DNA of 64,000 nt, from NCBI GenBank assembly GCA_900074885.1, contig FJUW01000004.1, positions 372,001-436,000 on the forward strand, given 5' to 3'. Below the pieces are notes generated by a model that saw only the letters and a list, made by a program, of their open reading frames with translations, searched no databases and had not been told where the DNA came from. The position numbers and the translations under genes are program-made. Positions 1 to 14,204 of this stretch are shown piece by piece. Origin of the DNA: Rhynchosporium graminicola. Taxonomy: Eukaryota; Ascomycota; Leotiomycetes; Helotiales; Ploettnerulaceae. How positions within the stretch are numbered: the first letter of the stretch is position 1; every line of letters begins with the position of its first letter.

Positions 1-101
1 TAGAGTCCAACGAGATGAGATTTGAGACGGTCGATACACCGCGTATTGAGTGTAGTGATAGTGTGCCCTGTATGAAAGGTTGAGGAACATTCGTGAGAGA
101 G

Positions 102-184
102 GAGGTAGGTAGGTAGGCAGGTAGGTAGGTAAGTAAGTAAGTAAGTAAGTAAGTAAGTCAGCAAGTAAGTCAGTCAGTCAGTTA
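102..184. repeat. Tetranucleotide array (GGTA/AGTA)
   Basis: About twenty units that shift from GGTA through AGTA to GTCA variants. A shorter block of the same type lies at about 236-262, and complementary TACC runs at about 800-815. Visible directly as a 4-bp period. Confidence 0.9.
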
Positions 185-545
185 AGGGTGGTCAACTTTG
201 GCTCGACTTTGATTCGGGGTCCTTGGGTGCTTGTATAGGTAGGTAGGTGGGTAGGTAGGTAATCACTGTTGACCTCAGAAACTTGGACTACGAACTACCT
301 ACTGATACCTACCTAGGTAAGTAAAGTACTGTATGTAGGCAGGTGGGTAAAGTACTTGGGCACATCTCGATGCTGGCCGTGGCTTGGCTACCTAGGTAGC
401 AATTGGCTGGGCTGACCAGGATTTACCTATCTGGGTAGACAGGAAGTCTGTCTGGGTAGGTAGTGCGTAGACGCGCGTGGCTACCTTACTGTACCTTCCA
501 GGTTATCCTTTCCCTGGGTGACCCGCTGTGTTCCTTATCATTTTG

Positions 546-581
546 CTCTGCTCTGCCCTGCCCTGCCCTGCCCTGCCCTGG
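546..581. repeat. Pentanucleotide array (CCCTG)n
   Basis: CTCTG units run into five perfect CCCTG units. The open frame across it reads as Cys-Pro-Ala-Leu repeats and is not a credible gene. Confidence 0.85.
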
Positions 582-949
582 CTTCAGTACTTTCTGCCCC
601 TGTGAATAATATACTTGCCTACCCCCAAGCCTTGGTATGGAGTAGAGTAGCACAGCACTGTGATCAAAATCCCCTGGCGCTATGGTTGGTCAAGGCGCTG
701 CTGCCATCGCTGCCAGTAAGAGAGCAGAGTTACTGGGGTGGAAGTGAGACATCCATCTACTTTACTTCGCATCTCCCTGGCTTGGGCTTTTTGAGTCTCT
801 ACCTACCTACCTACTTCACGTAGATATTGCTCCGCGCTGCAGAGCGTTGCTGTTTGTCCCTCCTGTCGCTGGGTCCCCTGCTTGCACTTCTCTAGGGATC
901 GATTGTTCGTTCACGTTGGCGGAACCAGACACAAGTAGACTCGGTAAGT

Positions 950-950
<1 letters not shown>

Positions 951-1006
<56 letters not shown>
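951..1006. repeat. Tetranucleotide array (CTAA)14
   Basis: Fourteen perfect 4-bp units, the most uniform microsatellite in the window, so probably variable in length between strains. It is not telomeric, because the unit lacks the GGG run of TTAGGG. Confidence 0.95.
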
Positions 1007-1452
1007 TCCACAAGGTCTTTCCTCCAACTCTACTCCGTAAGGTGAGATAGGTCAGGTAGGCTTGCCTACTTAGGACGTGCATACCAGCTCACCACCCCTC
1101 TTTCAGTCTTTGCTCCATCATGAATGGCGCGATCTTGAAGCTAAAATCACAACTAAGCCCAGCCCGCACTTGGGTTGGGGCGTCAGAGCGGGCGGGCACT
1201 CTGTTCCTGGCAACCTTTTTCTCCTACGGCCTCGGACTAGCCCATCGATGTTCAGTACGAAACCTAGGTACCCTCCCTTCACTCTTCTCCTGGTCTACTT
1301 CAGGCTCTAGCAGAGATTCTTAAATTCCTCCCCGGCGAATGGGACCGGAACCCTTCTTAATCAACCCTCGACTCGACTCGACCTGGATGCCAGATCAAAT
1401 CCAAAACTCTGCTCCCGGCAAGGCGATGGTCCGTGAAGCTTCCACTTCCACT

Positions 1453-1496
1453 CCATGAGCATGGATGGGCATGAGCATGGGCATGAGCATGAGCTT
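1453..1496. repeat. Hexanucleotide array (GGGCAT/GAGCAT)
   Basis: Imperfect 6-bp units of the GAGCAT and GGGCAT types. On the minus strand they read as alternating Ala-His, which explains the low-complexity open frame there. Confidence 0.8.
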
Positions 1497-3493
1497 GAGA
1501 TATGGCTTCCATCATCAATACTACTTGAGGTCTGTTGGACGGGCAGGCAGGCGCATAGAAGTCGATTGTCATTGAGTAGTCTAGAAGAAAGTCAACCGCT
1601 CCAGGTTCGTCAGTGGTGATGCCATCAAGCTTCTGCGATTTCAAATCTGGAGAGTAGTTCCTGACATTCAATTCGAAGTCACCGAAGATTTGGGTGACTT
1701 CGAAAAGAAATCTTGATATTTTGCACGTGTACTCCCCGGTTGAATAAAAAACGGCACACGATGTGCAGGACAGACAGGCACGGAGTATGTTTCTTGCGCA
1801 ACCAGCGATGAAAAAGGCTGCCCTCCCATCTATCTGTGCTCTATTTTTACCCACGCCCCTGGAGGTGCATGTGTGTGCATCTGCGGGCTTTTGTACCGCC
1901 GCACTTCAGGAACCAATGACAGGCTACATACAGTATAGCACGCAGCGATGGTCATAAGTGCTTGAATGAAGTGAAGGTTACTCGGACTCAGTGCTTCGAG
2001 CTTCTGGCAAGAAGTCATGACAGCGTCATTCAAGGCTTTTGCGCAGCTGAGCAAGTCCACAGCTTCTTGGATGACGGGCATCTACCTCCGTATGTGCCAG
2101 ACTGTGCTTGCCACCACGAGTCAGAAACTAGAAAATCCCCCCTCCCCCCAGCTTCTGATCAAATAACAGGTTGGCTCACAGCGGCTGCGATCGCGGAAGA
2201 TGAGACCTGGAGTTGCCCCATCGCTATGATCCTCCCGGACCTTAAGATGCGCAATCAAGTCTGCCACTGGGCCTAAGCGACAATTGCACAAACGTGGCAG
2301 TGGAGAACAACAGCATTTGTGCCTTGGACTCATCTCAAAAAGGGTTCTCCATCTAATCTCATGATCCCATGGAGTCGGTGACAGCCTGGTCCCCGCACCG
2401 TACCGCACTCCACTGCATCCGCTCTTCCCGTGAGCCAGCCAGCTCTTCCACTTCTGACAGCCCTGTCAGTCATGGACCGCTCTAGATATTCAGCTGGATG
2501 CATCCTCGCAACGAAGACCACAAATGGCCACAATATGGGAACAAAGAGAACCAGAAAGCTGGGAGGACAAACCCATCTTGAATTGGGATGCATGCAGAAA
2601 CTTCTGAGATCCGAACCGAGGTGTCGTGGGGTGCCAGGAGATCCGTTCTGAAATCTGAATCCTTCAACTGCGACAAACGTTGATGCCGTTGTGTTCTAGC
2701 TCAGGGCCGGAGGATAGGATGTTTGTCTGTCTTGCTTGGGCTTGACTAATGCCAGCCTGTGATTTGCAGCTTTATGCTTGCTTGACTACTGATGGAAGTT
2801 TCCGCGGGTTCGTCGATAGGTTCTTTTCTTTTTATCAAACATTTGCTAATCCCGTCGATCATTGAGGCTTAAATCTCTAAATTCCTCGTTTTGCGCCGGC
2901 TCTGGTAGACACGTCTGTGAGCGGGAGTACGTATTCCTCCGGCTTCTGACGTGTACGTTTCAAGGTTAGGTATATTCGTCTTGGACAATCTGGGACAAGA
3001 CGGTTTCAGGACTGATAGAAGCCATCAAAACAACAGGTAGGAGGCTTTGGAGCATTTCTCTTCGGGAATTTCTGTGTAATTTTGTGACTTAGCTATCGAG
3101 TTGCGACCTCGAACTCTACCCGGCCAATTCTTATCCGCTCAAGACAAATTTGCCTAGCCTCATCTCGCGCGCGCGCGTTCCATATGCAGGCATGGTCAGG
3201 GTCTTGATGATCGTGTGGATTTGGGGGTCGTCGCTGGTTCAACTAACGCGGGATACAGCGTCCCGACAGGCCCCAGAGCAGATCCCCAAGACCAGAACCA
3301 GATACAGAAGTGCAAATCCTGAGTCTGCAAAGCAGAGCTCCTTTCGGGAACGTCAACAAGGATAGTTGGGATGAGAAGAGAAGCACTAACTTTTCGCTTA
3401 ATCGACCAATGACAAAGAGTCGCCAGTATGCTCGTAATCGATCCAATGATGGCCAAGATTGTGATGAGGATACACCACGCCGTGGGGCCTTCA

Positions 3494-3534
3494 GTGCTGC
3501 TTGTGCTTGTGCTTGCGCTTGTGCTTGTGTGCTT
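3494..3534. repeat. Hexanucleotide array (GTGCTT)n
   Basis: Six to seven units of GTGCTT with one GCGCTT variant. It gives Leu-Val or Cys-Ala runs on the plus strand and Gln-Ala on the minus strand, so the frames through it are not evidence for genes. Confidence 0.8.
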
Positions 3535-6500
3535 TCTTTGCAGACAGTTACCAGAATTCGACGTACGCCTTGACCTGGGAGATGTCTACACGACCACAGC
3601 GCAGCTGGAACTGCTGCCATGGATACAGGAGGCCATGGGCAAGTTTGCTGGGGCAAGGGGATCGGAACATGGATGGGTCAGCCAGCGGGACCAGCTCTAG
3701 GTGTGCGTGTGGCATTGGAAATAAAGCCAGGATATCCGAACGACTGGGGAGCCCAAGGTTTTAAACTGAACAGCTGTAGGGTCGTCTAGGCCGCATTCCT
3801 ACCTAGGTACGATGGGAATGAATGAATCAATCAACAGATTCCGAATGACTTCGACTACGAATCGAACAGACTGAGAATTGATGAAGATGATCTTGCCATG
3901 ATACGAGGAACGAGAAACTGCTCTCCTCCCACTTGACAACAATGGCGTGTTTACTACAAAGATATAACTCTATGATGCCCTGGCGCCCTCACATTTCGAT
4001 TTGTTTATTTTCATAATCCATCCTATCCACTCTCACGTGCAGCAGCGAGATTCGTATCCACTTGCAATGCCGGTTAAAGGGGCATCTATAACAGGCAAGC
4101 AAAGCAAGGTCTCTTTCCTCTGTTCAGTACGTGCATCAATAGCATCATCGGTCCTCTCGTGCCCTCAGACCCCTATCTTCAAATTCAAATCTTGGTTCTC
4201 GTCTCATCTCTGCCAACCTGCGACCTGAGATGGCAGATCCTAGTCGGGAGGCAAGTGGAACAGGCCTTCGCACGGCCGCCCGTCCTGTTCCTGCATTTCT
4301 GCCCCTGGAAGAAGCAAGCAGAAACATTGTGAGTGACAACATCTTACTCCTTCTCAAAAGAATTGTTTTGATTTCAAGGTTTAATGATTGTCACTCTTCT
4401 TCTGTGGAGCTTCAGGCGATCCAGTCAGCAACCGTACTTTCATAATACGCGCATACGCACTTTCGTTTTTCGTATCCAAATTTCGTTCACACTCCCTGTC
4501 ATGCGCTCTGACTTCAAATTTGAGATCAGCTCAGGACACTCGAGTAATGCGAGCCGGGGGTTTCTCCACGGAATACGATTGATCATCCTCCCAAGAGCCG
4601 CGTTGTTTTTGCATGGCCACTGCATCCCTTCGGCAATTTCGCCTGCAAATGGATGTGATTAGGAACAATTTTTTTGGTTACAAAAGTAATGCCTGCTGTT
4701 GTTCTGCTTGGTCAAAATTCCGTTTGATCGTCATATCACGTGTAACTTCTTCTCTTTGGGTCATTTTGAACGGATCTCTATTAAATCAGGATCAGTTCAT
4801 GTTGCGCACGGCCATGGTTCCTCTCATTTAGAGTCAATGGATGGATTTCTATTCCTTGCCAGTAATGGGCGATCATTTGACTCTGAGAACATCCCGAAGG
4901 CCTGAGGATATTAACACATTTGCACAATCCTTGGCCAGATAGCGAGAGATTAAGATCTGTAACTCCCGTACTCATCAATTCCTTGATCAGATGATTACGT
5001 CTTCATGTTAGGCGGAATGTAGCTCATTCAGCCTCCCTTCCACAGTTGCGTATCCTCATGGGAACCCGCAGACACCACCCGACATGGAATTCTCCTAGTC
5101 AGGGCAACTTGCATTTCGAGGTGGACAAAGTCTCGCAGATGTTCCAACAACCATATCTCCGGTACCATCAACGGATGTCGTAACTCGTTGTACTCAATTC
5201 TATTACTGGACATCCGTCCGGTGTCCGTTCGTGCCACACTCGTACTTAGTAATTGATATCTCTTCCAGCTGACCTTGGGCGCTTGGCTTGATTGACAGTG
5301 TGCGTTAAAGTTTCATTATGTGAACAAGGGCCTGATATAGAATGTTATACATCATGTTCTTCAGGTACCATAGAAGGAAATTGGAAAACGGAAACGCACA
5401 TCTACTGTTGCACAGCGTAACGACCATCTGAGGTCCTACACGGCTTTCAAAGCCCTATGTCCACTATAATGGTAACGTCTAGGGAGCTTCTTTCCGGCTT
5501 ACTTCCCATCTCGTGGATGGCACACGCGATTGCATACACGGGCAGAATTCTCGGCCACCATAGAGATTGCGAAAGTGGACTTGTCAAACTCACATTGGAA
5601 GGTAACGAGCAACACATCTGAAGTTGATGTAGCGGCAGACTACCTCAAGAATCACTCCCTGTGCTTACCATCTTTTCAATACCACAGCTTTTCTCCTGAC
5701 TACCTCTTTTTGATAGTTCTACTCTCATGTCTCAGTCCAAGGAAACAGTAGACAAACTACTGCAGGATCATAGAAAAAACGTTCACGGAGAAACCCATTG
5801 GCTTGCTTCTAGTCAGCTGTCAGTGGCTCCATCTTGTGAAAAGATAGTGACATGCAGGCTGCAGCAAATAGGCAGGTTAGGAAAGGAGGGGAGATGTCTC
5901 ACTATTACGTGCCGTCTCTTTAGGCTTGCGTCTAGATGTCACTCGGGACGCGCTTTGACTAACGCGTGGGGGAGAGAGACAGCTTGTCCGGGACGATGCC
6001 GGGGACTTGAAAGATCTTTCTTAGATTTGTAATTCGTGCGGTTGCAACTTTTGTCTTTTGCTATTCGAATGTGATGGTTGTTTTACGTGGCTCGCCTGGG
6101 TTGATTGTGGAATTAGGAGCATGTACAGTAGCTGTGCGGAACCGAAGATCATTGTCACAAGCTCGGACGAACCGTTTCAAAACCTAGCGAATCAAGAATC
6201 ATTGATGCACATGTCTATCTGTCCCGACTCTGAAGTCATGTCTATCAATCGTCAGTTACTCGGACATAGGCCGAGCGGCAAACTCAAGCCGGTGGAGTTT
6301 TCTCCCGAGTTCGATCCTTGGGTGAGAAGGATCGACAACAAGGCGCTTCGGAGTATCCCTTCCTGAAAATCATCTCCATATTCTACATCACCCAACTGTG
6401 ACACAACGCCGCAACTGCGAGGACTTGAGATGATGCTTCCTGGGACTCCTTACTGCTCACACCCTTGAAGCAGCACGCAGCAGCTACGGGTCAATCTCGT

Positions 6501-7698
6501 CGATATGATGCGACTTTGAAACTCGATGGGCATTGGCATGAAGATCCGGTCCAAGTCTCAAGATGCGTCCCGTCATTATGTTTTGACAACGTTAGAATAT
6601 CAGACAGATCAAGATCAAGATCAGCGATGTCAAATCCAGGACCTGGGCCGTTGTAAGATCCGCTGTATCTTTAAAGCTAATCGCCTTCAACCCGTTCTTG
6701 GACCTCATCCTCATCGACTCATAGATCGATCTGCACGGAACGAACCGACCAGTGGAGCCATTCTGTTGACAAAAAGTGGCCGAATTTGGCGAAGCTGGTA
6801 TCATCTCGGTAAGTAGGAAAATCTTTTCATTTTCTTGGCCTTCAACTCTTCCTTAAGTTGTTAGCTTTGTAAGACTACAAAACTTCGTCGTGATATCACT
6901 ATAATAATTGAGTAAAGCTTTGAAGTCAATTCATGACTTCAGTACTGTCGCATCGTGTGGTGCAAATTATCAGCCAACTTTTTTCGATAACGATAGCCGT
7001 CAACTAACTTGAATTGATATCTGAGAATCTTTCACTGGAATAAACCCAAGTCCGCCGGATCAATTTACCCTCTCGATTGAGGTTTGAAACTCCAAACTCG
7101 GATCTATCCGCCAACAGAGAAGCCAGTGACGAGTGTTTGTTCGCTAGTACGGTAATTCCTCACCCGCCGTCATGCACCACTGCTGCGAAACGGCGAGCTC
7201 AAGACCAAAGAAAAGCCAACACTCACAACTCTTAACATCGGAATTTATTGTTTCCTAGGCAAATTTCCGTTGACATCTGTTAGTCTCCAACCACCAATTT
7301 CCAAAAAGTAGTGTGCTATCGTTTCAAGGGTGAAGTGGTGCTAGCGAATCACAGACCTGAGATGTCTTCCGAAGTGTTGACGAGCGGCCTCAAATTTGGG
7401 ACTTTCGGGAGTGAAGGAGCGGAGATAGAATCAAGGTACCATAGACTGAGAGTCCAGAAGTAAGCTACGGCTTTGCTCGTCACCACGGGTCGCTTGATAG
7501 TTGCTTTTACTTGCTATCAAGAAGTGCTTTTCCCATGATTTCGGGATGTGATCCCGTGTCTTGATTTGATATGTTGTTATCCAAGTCACCAAAGTCTACG
7601 ATATCCATGATCTTCTGAAGTTCCTGTCTATCAGGCCAACGCCGTTGTCTGGCTTGTCCCTACACTTCAAAATTCTCTTTCTCCACTTCCAAATATAG

Positions 7699-9035
7699 TC
7701 AATGGGTAACCAGCGTATCTCTCAACTCCAACTCGACCCCTCTCTCGCCAAATCCCACAACCTTAACGCTGGAAAGATCTTTTACAACCCAATCCGGTCC
7801 AGCAGCAACGACCTGCTCAATCGTATGAGATGTGACTAGACCAAGGACCTTACAGCCGGCTGCTTTACCCGCCCTGATACCCGCAGGACTGTCCTCCAAC
7901 ACGAGCACCTGGCTTGGGTCAGTGGCGTCTAGCTTTTCCATGCCCATCAGATAGCAGGCTGGATCTGGTTTGCCGTTCTTGACGTCTTCAGCCACGACGA
8001 GGTTTTCGGGTGTTGGAAGTTTGAGCACGTCTAGCCAGCCGCTTACAAGAGGTGTGGTACCGGATGTGACGATTGCCCAGGGAACATTGTCTTTCTTGAT
8101 CTATTGATGGATCAGAATCATTCTTTTAAATCAAGAACGAATAGAATTTTAATTTGGCTTTTCATCATCGAAGCTTCGAAGTGGATTATTCGAGGGCGCG
8201 CAAGTACATCAGGCAATAGATACACTGACCTGATCAAGGAGAGCACGTGCACCAGGAATTTCAGCGGCATCTCCTCCATAGTTCTTTGGTATGGAGCCCT
8301 CCATTTCCTTAATATCTAGATAGAGTTAGCTGTAATAGTGTAACTGTGCTCATTAAAAACAAGGAAAGTGTAGCCAGAAAACGGCTAGCGAGAATGTCAT
8401 TGAGACCGTCTGACTGTAGTGATGCATGGTGAAATGTAAAGTTCGCTATTTTGATCTCTTTAACAGTCATCTCTACTGGTATCGTATCGGATTTGGCTCA
8501 ATTTTTTGAATGGTGAAGCAGAACCAGACGTACATTCCCAATTTGCCCGCTCAGGACATAGGACTCCAAGTGTATCGATTGATCTTCTGCCGTGGGAAGT
8601 CTTCAGAATAACGGCTGGATCAACTCCTATTTCCTTTCCTATACTGAATGTTTACTCATTAGCCGAGACGAACCGGGGTGTAGGCCGAATCATTCCGATC
8701 GTAAGACTTACATGTGCCAGAGTTTTTCCACAGCAGAAGTTGAATCCTGAAGTGAACAATTGAGTTAGTGATATCAGAGGCAGAGGCGCAGATTATCTCA
8801 CTATGATTGTACCATCCCTAAATAATGTTAATATTGTTCACCCGCTTAGAAAGATGTATGGAGCTCTCTTCACAAGGACAGGCAAGAGTTGGCTGTTAAG
8901 TAAATCGGGAGGAAAGAAACGAAGAATCCATGGTACTGTAAATTGATGATCATTTACTTACATATCAAAAAGCAGACCGCCTTTGAAAAAAGCTCTCGTG
9001 GGAGAACCACCGAATGTTGAGTTACTGGAACTCAT
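7699..9035 (-). CDS. HAD phosphatase, DOG1/GPP1 type (glycerol-3-P / 2-deoxyglucose-6-P phosphatase family)
   Basis: Six exons read on the minus strand: 8962-9035, 8802-8817, 8712-8746, 8534-8643, 8230-8315 and 7699-8100. They give a 240-residue protein, close to the roughly 250 of yeast Gpp1/Gpp2. All joins keep frame and use GT-AG; introns are 144, 55, 68, 218 and 129 nt. HAD motifs are complete: DMDGT at 24-28 (nucleophile Asp24, acid/base Asp26), TSGT at 119-122, GKPDP with Lys151, and ED at 176-177. The cap carries GRRSID (60-65). The family removes phosphate from small sugar or polyol phosphates in the cytosol; glycerol-3-phosphate and 2-deoxyglucose-6-phosphate members cannot be told apart here. 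The 218-nt intron 4 is long for a fungus, and the 16-nt exon 2 is unusual. The start is the only Met before the fold, 23 residues ahead of Asp24. Confidence 0.88.
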
Positions 9036-11744
9036 GATTCGTTGTAAGCGGCAGAGTGATGTGCGGAACGAAGAGGACGAGGTCGAATCGAGGGATGTTG
9101 TGATATCTTTAATTTTGCGGAGATAATCAAGGTATATTGGTCAATTGAATATCGGCCACAAACATAGAGGACGAGGGCTGCCAAACAATCGTTGGTTGGA
9201 GTGTTAACGTGGAGTATGGCGGAAGTTATGCGGGTTTGAAGTTTTCTCTCCGAGCCTAGTCCTACAAATTCCTACCGGCCTGCTCGAACTGCGACATGCA
9301 ACAAAACTTTTGCATCGGCTAAACTGCGGTTGTGAGAATTCTAGCTGCTGAGGTATCAATGCTTGCCCTAAAAATTGTTGTTTTCTGCCTCCACTGCTAC
9401 GCTGTAAGTAAACTCGTCTGCCATCAAATATCGGTAAGATCCTGAGTCTGGCATGGTCCAGACAAACGTTGCAAAGCTCTGGTGGTAGGGGCGACCAAGC
9501 GGGTCAGGTCTCGCTTATTCTTTTTTAGCGCGGCTGAGCCATTGCCCGCCCAACTGGCACCCCCTTGATATTTCAACTCTTGGAATCATCACCACATCAC
9601 GATCAGGCAAGCTTTCTGATATCTACAACTTATGAAAAGTAAATTCAAACTAATTAGATGTCACTTACGTCAAATATAAAGTTTTGAAAGACAAGAGGGC
9701 TGGCTTCCACCTCTGAGTACTGTCACGTAAGTTCCATGGTGCTTGCTTACTCTTACAGGAATTCGCGAATGAAGCAGTCAATTCTGCTCGTACATAACCC
9801 TTAAAGTCAAGAAAAACATATAGCCTGAGAGATCTCCTATCAGATTGGGCCTCCACGAGAAGCAATGAATGTAATCTCATCGGACTACAATCAGGACAGT
9901 TTCGCCCTTCCTACCATCACAACACTATATCAGTGACTGTTAAGCTTGTATCATCATTGTTAGTGCAGAGCCGCCTCTCATGATGTGCACATGATAATCA
10001 GAATAGAAGCCTAGTGAATATCCATTAAGTCAGTTACTAGATCATAATTCCGTTTTTGGTGTTGCCAATCGAAGGCTGATGCTTGATAGGAAAGGTCGTA
10101 AAAGTCGAACAGGACATCACGATTACTGCAGGGTCAATGTAAACCCACCTGTCTTTTTAATGACTGAATTAGGGTGATAGTGTACCCATAGACAAGAACA
10201 TAGGTTCATGACGGTCGCCCTAGACCGCTTCATCCAAGACGAATTTTCGCTCGTCTCAGAAGATCTTCGGCATGGCTAAGTTTTAGGAGAATTCAATCCA
10301 CGCGAGTTACTTTATGATGACATGAGTCGTTGTAGAAGTTGTGTTTCGCGGATTTACTGGTTTTAAGAGGGTGCTTTGATTCGTGGCAGCATATGTAGTT
10401 CATCATTCTGAAGTGGCTCTTGAGAAATGGAAACCACCATTGCTAGCTCCCCGCGAGTGGACAAGCATAGTTCTGGCAGACCGGAATCCGTGCGATAATT
10501 GCGGCCTGTGATTGATGTACCAAGCTACATCTACCAGTAAAGAAGAAGTCGGGATGTAATTCAAAGGACATGATACTCTTTAGATTCAGTTATGGCCGAA
10601 TAAAGGTCAAGCAAAGTACTGTGATTTGCAAACCGTGTTCATCCATCGAGCAAAAACTTTTAATGGCTTCGAGTTAATGAAGCTTATCTCATCTCACGAC
10701 CTGCTTCTGAATTTGAAGCTCCACAAAGACAAGTAGTGTGTAATATTGGAGGACCGGATCTAGCTTCCTCGGTGTGGGATCAGATCCCTAATTCGACTGA
10801 AGTCATAGCCGATTGGAGTTCTTGAGCTGCCTAATCCAGAATGTGATTGAGTTTATAGTGCTTATATGAGTCAAATACGGTTTCTCGTTTCCAACTTCAT
10901 TTTCCAACCCCTACAGTGTTGATTGAGGCCGCACATTACGAATTTCCTAACCAGTTCAACTTCCGCCAATACGGTAAATGGGAAATTTTCTGAAAGCTAC
11001 TCGTAATCAAGCAAAAACAATTTTGATAAAATCCCTCAAATCTACCTCACGTTGAGTCTCTGCGAATCTACAGCTTGCTTATGATTTCTGAGAGACAACT
11101 TGCTTTTGAGTCAGTTTATCCACATCATCGCAAGTAATTTGTAGGTTTGTTATTTTAAGTATTTATTTCAGACGGTGATGATACACTAGAGTCTTTCTAC
11201 ACTTCTCCAAAGTACTTTTGATCTTAGAAAACCATGGGTTATTTTTCGGTCCCCATTTGCTTCAATTGTTTTCAAATCCAGCTGGGCGAATTTATGATCA
11301 GCAAATAAGAACAGGCTATTATTCGAGGTCGCAGCAAGATAAAGTCACGAATACATCACAGAATATAGGCTGAACTGTTCTTCACACTTCAATCAGCCTT
11401 TTTTTACTATTTTGATTACTCTGTAATGATCTAGATATTGAGTTTTCGACGAGACTCTCGACTCGCTTCGGCCGAGAGAAATCTGCCTAGCCCGCAAATA
11501 CACCTTTAACGAGTCTAGCCATCATTAACTCATGGCTTTAAGAGCCTTGATCTTTGGGTTGAAGTTTTTATCACGTAGTCTACTCAACGGCCGATTCTCT
11601 ATCTACTGTCCTTTCCTCCGACTCAGGACGCAGGTGCAAGGATCCACGATGGCGCTCGTAAAGCTTAAATTTAAGTGGACCTATAATACCGCGGATAAGC
11701 GCGCGATCAATAACTTATCAAGATAGCTACAGCTCCTCTAAACT
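9036..11744. other. Intergenic region without recognisable genes
   Basis: About 2.7 kb between the divergent HAD and P5CDH genes, so it should contain both promoters. Stops are frequent in all frames and I see no conserved protein fragment, tRNA or rRNA. It is moderately AT-rich but keeps many CA/TG dinucleotides, so it does not look like a RIP-degraded transposon. Confidence 0.6.
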
Positions 11745-11773
11745 CACCTCAACAACCATAATAAGTTGAGGTG
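11745..11773. promoter_or_regulatory. Perfect 9-bp inverted repeat upstream of P5CDH
   Basis: CACCTCAAC (11745-11753) and GTTGAGGTG (11765-11773) form a perfect stem with an 11-nt loop, ending 60 nt before the P5CDH start codon. It could be an operator-like site for a dimeric zinc-cluster regulator or a 5'-UTR hairpin. No motif known to me matches, so the role is inference. Confidence 0.4.
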
Positions 11774-11833
11774 CCCTCAATCAAATTCCTCGCCGTCACT
11801 CTCCACGAATACATTCGCTCACTACCCTTCGTA

Positions 11834-13673
<1,840 letters not shown>

Positions 13674-14204
13674 AACTCTAAATGATAATCATGATGAGTC
13701 TTAAGCTGAAAGCGGCGGCAACATTAGAGAGAATTCAAGAGTCCGTCAAAATTGATATTGAGTAGGAATTGTATTTATCTTCGTGCTACATCAGAGCGGA
13801 TCTTAGAAGTTCCATGAGTATCCCTAATACCTTCGGAGTACTGATAAGCTATCTATATATTTCAGATCCTTGCTCAATAGGTCGAACAGAGCGGTTTATT
13901 TCAAGACTTCAAGTTAAGGTTTCGGAGGAGTAGGAACAAGTTTTGAGATGCATACATCCAATCGCAATTCAATCTCAGGAGACCATTTCAAAAATTTGCC
14001 ACGGTCACATGTAAATGTCTCAAAAATGTAGACTTTGCCTTATTTGATCTACGGGAGTAATTCCGAATGACTTTCATTACTTTTTATTGTTCCAGGAGTC
14101 AAATGAAAGTTTTCAAAGATACAGCCTTTCGCACCAAACTTGGTCGCAGAAAGGTTCAGAAATGTAAACAACTTGGACCACCATCACCTCTTCCTCTTCA
14201 CATA
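13674..14204. other. Intergenic spacer P5CDH to AIM9-like gene
   Basis: About 530 bp that must hold the P5CDH 3' end and the promoter of the next gene. A pyrimidine-rich stretch (CACCTCTTCCTCTTCAC) lies just before the downstream start. No other feature seen. Confidence 0.5.

Larger units (their letters stand above)
1..7690. other. Gene-poor, satellite-rich interval
   Basis: No open frame here has the length, composition or splice structure of a gene I recognise. The short frames on both strands are low-complexity, for example frames built on CCCTG or GTGCTT repeats. What it does hold is many simple repeats, listed separately, and the recurring palindrome TACCTAGGTA (near 309, 390 and 3800). 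Base composition is balanced, with normal CA/TG frequency by eye, so this is not RIP-degraded sequence. A possible short first exon at 4230-4328 (Met-Ala-Asp start, followed by a GTGAGT donor and a TTCAG acceptor near 4415) leads to no recognisable product. The interval may be promoter or long-UTR sequence, or contain lncRNA, but nothing shows that directly. Confidence 0.6.

Noticed and set aside
951..1006. Telomere-like repeat
   Set aside because: The unit is CTAA/TTAG, lacking the GGG of fungal TTAGGG telomeres, and it is internal.
1357..1854. 165-codon minus-strand frame
   Set aside because: Contains an Ala-His run from the GAGCAT array; no splice structure or family resemblance.
3243..3656. 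137-codon minus-strand frame
   Set aside because: Its centre is a Gln-Ala run made by the GTGCTT microsatellite, and the rest shows no domain.
4230..4445. Small gene starting MADPSREASG with a possible intron
   Set aside because: A good start context and a GTGAGT donor are present, but no exon arrangement gives a recognisable or long product.
5727..6816. Series of three 96-102-codon plus frames
   Set aside because: They lie in different frames without convincing splice links, and I recognise no protein family.
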